From Achromobacter dolens (GTDB lineage Bacteria; Pseudomonadota; Gammaproteobacteria; Burkholderiales; Burkholderiaceae_B): 64,000 nucleotides of DNA. Below are positions 60,145 to 64,000 of this stretch, in pieces (position 1 is the stretch's first letter; each line of letters begins with the position of its first letter). Position numbers and translations under genes: made by a program. Location: the NCBI RefSeq assembly GCF_902859745.1, contig NZ_CADIJW010000019.1, positions 1-64,000 on the forward strand, read 5' to 3'. The notes under the pieces are model-generated. The model was not told the origin of the DNA. It ran no database searches and saw only the letters and a list, made by a program, of their open reading frames with translations.

Positions 60145-60615
60145 TCATGCGCGGGTGAACTCGATGGCGCCGCCCGGCAGCAGGTACAGCACCAGCGCGC
60201 GTCCCTGCGTCACCGTGGGGCGGTGGGCGCTGCCGGGGCCATAGACCAGCCAGCCAGCGCCGTGGCCGTCGAAGCGCGCCGCGTCGGTCAGCGGCATGAT
60301 CATGTCGATCTCGCCGTTGGGATGGGCGTGGTGCGGGCCGGCCAGGTCGTCCATGTCGACCACGTCCACCGAACAGCCGCCCAGGTCCTCGGCCGGCTTG
60401 ATGACGCGGCCGTAGCGGATGCCGCCGCCTTCGCGGTTGCACATCCAGCCGTCGGCCACGCCCTGCCTACAGGCGGCGAAGATGTCGGCGTACAACGCGC
60501 TGTCGGGGCCGGCCTGCTGGTTCAGGCGCTGCTGCAAGGCGCCGTCGAGCGCCTGGCCGGCCATCAGGTCCGTCACCTGGCGCATCAGCGCGTGGAATCG
60601 TTCTGGCGTGCTCAC
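60145..60615 (-). CDS. DUF4863 (4-hydroxylaminobenzoate lyase-like) cupin-type protein
   Basis: 156 residues from a GTG start with GGAGGAGACC before it. NREGGGIRYGRVIKPAEDLGGCSVDVVDMDDLAGPHHAHPNGEIDMIMPL gives a His-rich metal site on a beta-barrel, then DGHGAGWLVYGPGSAHRPTVTQGRALVLYLLPGGAIEF. It matches the DUF4863 family, which includes the 4-hydroxylaminobenzoate lyase PnbB. In box clusters its role is not settled; it may act on side products of benzoyl-CoA oxidation. First gene of the minus-strand benzoate operon. Confidence 0.82.
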   Translation of the reverse strand: MSTPERFHALMRQVTDLMAGQALDGALQQRLNQQAGPDSALYADIFAACRQGVADGWMCNREGGGIRYGRVIKPAEDLGGCSVDVVDMDDLAGPHHAHPNGEIDMIMPLTDAARFDGHGAGWLVYGPGSAHRPTVTQGRALVLYLLPGGAIEFTRA

Positions 60616-60655
60616 CCGGTCTCCTCCTATACACTGTCGGCGCTTCAGCGGCGGA

Positions 60656-60669
60656 TGCAATCCAGTGCT
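60656..60669. promoter_or_regulatory. BoxR-type operator, imperfect
   Basis: TGCA-ATCCAG-TGCT, the BoxR/BzdR pattern TGCA-N6-TGCA with one mismatch, 41 bases upstream of the DUF4863 start. Would place the ligase/transporter operon under BoxR. Confidence 0.45.
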
Positions 60670-60737
60670 GTTTTGTCGCACCTGACACGCTGTTGAAGCT
60701 GTTTGAGGAAAAATAGTGCTTCCATTGATATGGGTCA

Positions 60738-60751
60738 AGCACTATAGTGCA
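60738..60751. promoter_or_regulatory. BoxR-type operator before boxR, imperfect
   Basis: AGCA-CTATAG-TGCA, one mismatch from TGCA-N6-TGCA, and containing the perfect palindrome GCACTATAGTGC (60739-60750). It is 42 bases before boxR, near a possible -35 TTGATA (60725-60730). Suggests autoregulation. Confidence 0.5.
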
Positions 60752-60793
60752 TAAATCGGGTGTTATCAGGGTTTTTGCGGAGTCAGCTACACC

Positions 60794-61705
60794 ATGAACC
60801 AAGCGCTAGAAGACGCGGCGCCAACCGAACCCAGGCGGGAAGCCTTCCTGGTGGCGCTGGGCGAGCGGGTGCGCCGCCTGCGGGCCATCCGCGGCATGAC
60901 GCGCAAGGGGTTGTCGCAGGTGACCGGCGTGTCCGAGCGGCATCTGGCCAATCTCGAGCACGGCGTGGGCAATGCCTCGATCCTTGTGCTGCTGCAGATC
61001 GCCAAGGCCTTCAACTGCGCGCTGGCCGAGCTGGTGGGGGATGTCACCACCGAATCGCCCGACTGGCTGCTGATCCGCGAGCTGCTCAGCGGCCGCACCG
61101 AGTCCGACCTGCAGCGCGCCCGCGAGGCGCTGACCCAGTTGTTCGGCGTGGGGGCCGGCGCGCAGCGCCCCAACCGCACCCAGCGCATCGCGCTGATCGG
61201 CCTGCGCGGCGCGGGCAAGTCCACGCTGGGCCAGATGCTGGCCGATGACCTGGGCTACCCGTTCGTCGAGCTGAACCGCGAGATCGAGCGCGTGGCCGGC
61301 TGCAGCATCCTGGAAATCCACAACCTGTACGGCCCCAACGCCTATCGCCGCTACGAGCGGCGCGCGCTGGAAGAGGCGGTGCAGATCTATCCGGAAATGG
61401 TGCTGGCCACGCCCGGCGGCCTGGTGTCCGAGCCGGCCACGCTCAACCTGCTGCTGGCGCACTGCTACACGGTCTGGTTGCGCGCCACGCCCGAGGAGCA
61501 CATGGGCCGGGTGATGGCGCAGGGCGATTTCCGGCCGATGTCCGGCAACAACGAAGCCATGGCCGACCTGAAGCGCATCCTGGCCGGGCGCGAGGCGTTC
61601 TACGCCAAGGCCGACCTGACCTGGGTCACCAGCCACCTGGACGTGCAGGAGAGCTTCGCCGGCCTGCGTACCCAGGTGCGCAAGGCCTGCGGCCTGCCGC
61701 TGTAG
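60794..61705 (+). CDS. boxR: BoxR, benzoyl-CoA-responsive regulator (HTH plus shikimate-kinase-like domain)
   Basis: 303 residues. N-terminal XRE helix-turn-helix (about 18-80): LGERVRRLRAIRGMTRKGLSQVTGVSERHLANLEHGVGNASI. After a linker, a shikimate-kinase-like domain with P-loop GLRGAGKST at 136-144 and LGYPFVELNREIERVAGCSILEIHNLYGPNAYRRYERRALEE. This fusion is known only from the BzdR/BoxR group, repressors released by benzoyl-CoA. A terminator follows, so boxC has its own promoter. Confidence 0.95.
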   Translation: MNQALEDAAPTEPRREAFLVALGERVRRLRAIRGMTRKGLSQVTGVSERHLANLEHGVGNASILVLLQIAKAFNCALAELVGDVTTESPDWLLIRELLSGRTESDLQRAREALTQLFGVGAGAQRPNRTQRIALIGLRGAGKSTLGQMLADDLGYPFVELNREIERVAGCSILEIHNLYGPNAYRRYERRALEEAVQIYPEMVLATPGGLVSEPATLNLLLAHCYTVWLRATPEEHMGRVMAQGDFRPMSGNNEAMADLKRILAGREAFYAKADLTWVTSHLDVQESFAGLRTQVRKACGLPL

Positions 61706-61731
61706 CGCCCGCGGCATTTGCCGATCGCCTG

Positions 61732-61756
61732 GGCCGCCCCTTTGGGCGGCCTTTTC
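61732..61756 (+). terminator. Intrinsic terminator after boxR
   Basis: Stem GGCCGCCC / GGGCGGCC, loop CTTT, then TTTTCTTT, 27 bases after the boxR stop. Confidence 0.9.
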
Positions 61757-61837
61757 TTTCGTGGTGCGCGGGCGTCGCCCTGTCCGTCCGGAGAGGGGGG
61801 CTTCATTGAGGGACGCTTTGACGAGCGTCTGATGACC

Positions 61838-61910
61838 TGCACTTTTGTGCATCTTTTGCTTGACGCTGATTTTTGCCTGCACTAATCTGCATAATAATTC
61901 ATGTCGTGCA
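61838..61910 (+). promoter_or_regulatory. boxC promoter with BoxR operators
   Basis: -35 TTGACG (61860-61865), 17 bases, -10 TAATCT (61883-61888). Two perfect TGCA-N6-TGCA elements: 61838-61851 (upstream of -35) and 61878-61891 (over the -10), exactly 40 bases apart. A third TGCA half lies at 61907-61910, just after the expected start. This is the arrangement known for BzdR-controlled promoters. Confidence 0.8.
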
Positions 61911-61949
61911 GTATTTTTCCTATCCGGCTAGGGCATCAGGAGACAAGCA

Positions 61950-63611
<1,662 letters not shown>

Positions 63612-63641
63612 CGCGGCCCACGCAGCAAGTCCCCCATACAC

Positions 63642-63671
63642 GGCGCCGGCCCGCGCAGCGCGGCCGGCGCC
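63642..63671. other. Stem-loop between boxC and boxB
   Basis: Perfect 10-bp arms GGCGCCGGCC / GGCCGGCGCC with a ten-base loop in the 110-bp gap. No T-run. Probably an mRNA processing or stabilising element. Confidence 0.4.
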
Positions 63672-63721
63672 CCAAGACCCGACGCCGCCCCGACGCGGCC
63701 GTCCATCCAGGAGCAGAGACA

Positions 63722-64000
63722 ATGTCAGGCGTCAACTACAGCGACAAGATCCCCAATAACGTCAACCTCTCCGGCGACCGCACGCTGCAACGCGCGCTGG
63801 AACACTGGCAGCCCAACTACCTGCAATGGTGGCAGGACATGGGTCCGGACGGCTCGCACGGCTTCGACGTCTACCTGCGCACCGCCGTCAGCGTCGAGCC
63901 CGACGGCTGGGCCCACTTCAACCACGTGCGCATGCCCGACTACCGCTGGGGCATCTTCCTGGCGCCGCAGGACGGCCAGCGCAAGATCCACTTCGGCGAG
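63722..64000 (+). CDS. boxB: Benzoyl-CoA 2,3-epoxidase subunit BoxB (N-terminal part; cut by window edge)
   Basis: 93 codons are visible. Starts MSGVNYSDKIPNNVNLSGDRTLQRALEHWQPNYLQWWQDMGPDGSHGFDVYLRTAVSVEPDGWAHFNHVRMPDYRWGIFL, the standard BoxB start; AGGAG lies before the ATG. BoxB is the di-iron oxygenase chain (about 475 residues when whole) that works with the reductase BoxA. Its iron ligands lie beyond the window. Confidence 0.95.
   Translation, partial: MSGVNYSDKIPNNVNLSGDRTLQRALEHWQPNYLQWWQDMGPDGSHGFDVYLRTAVSVEPDGWAHFNHVRMPDYRWGIFLAPQDGQRKIHFGE

Overview
The window is GC-rich, densely coded chromosomal DNA with codon use typical of a betaproteobacterium. Gene content points to Burkholderiales, family Alcaligenaceae, close to Achromobacter or Bordetella. 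The pointers are two Bug/TctC-type periplasmic binding proteins, a CbpA/CbpM pair, the aerobic benzoyl-CoA (box) pathway with its BoxR regulator, and a full C-P lyase cluster. I saw no rRNA, tRNA, CRISPR array, integrase, transposase or other sign of a mobile element. Genus assignment is inference.

Left part (1-15.3 kb), mostly housekeeping and small stress genes: the start of a DUF3141 hydrolase running off the left edge; VOC, glutathione transferase (YfcF), cupin and GNAT genes; cbpA-cbpM; a second GST; a DsbA-like thiol oxidoreductase; a PiT phosphate transporter; a DltD-like acyl-transfer protein coupled by overlapping stop/start codons to a 41-residue DltX-like microprotein; mogA; a lipoprotein; an M23 peptidase; infA; an ArsR/SRPBCC pair; and a GFA-family gene.

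Phosphonate region (15.4-32.1 kb): phnCDE (transport, behind a Pho box), then an inserted gamma-glutamyltransferase/Bug/GAF operon with its divergent LysR gene, then phnN-DUF1045-phnM2 on the minus strand, the phnF repressor, and the divergent C-P lyase operon phnGHIJKLM. The two phn promoters carry the same GTCTAGAT element, as expected for a HutC/PhnF-type operator. There are two PhnM-family genes and no PhnP; a 2H-phosphoesterase (DUF1045) may take PhnP's place.

Central metabolism (32-42 kb): a GltP-type symporter, an SMP-30 lactonase, class II aldolase (fba), purC, DUF5993-dsbB, and purE-purK-Sua5.

Aromatic and amino-acid region (42-52.9 kb): Bug-pcaI-pcaJ-iclR for the last steps of the beta-ketoadipate pathway; a lone AapJ-type binding protein; an IclR regulator; a ureohydrolase with an altered metal site followed by its own polar amino-acid-type ABC transporter; and a ThDP-dependent enzyme.

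Right part (52.9-64 kb): the benzoate module. On the minus strand are a DUF4863 gene, benzoate-CoA ligase, an alpha/beta hydrolase and a branched-chain-type ABC transporter (livKHMGF). On the plus strand are boxR, boxC and the start of boxB. TGCA-N6-TGCA elements, the known BoxR/BzdR operator pattern, sit on the boxC promoter and, in imperfect form, between the divergent arms. Benzoate would be imported, activated to benzoyl-CoA, epoxidised by BoxAB and opened by BoxC. The ring-cleavage products end as beta-oxoadipyl-CoA, and pcaIJ nearby handles 3-oxoadipate from the parallel branch.
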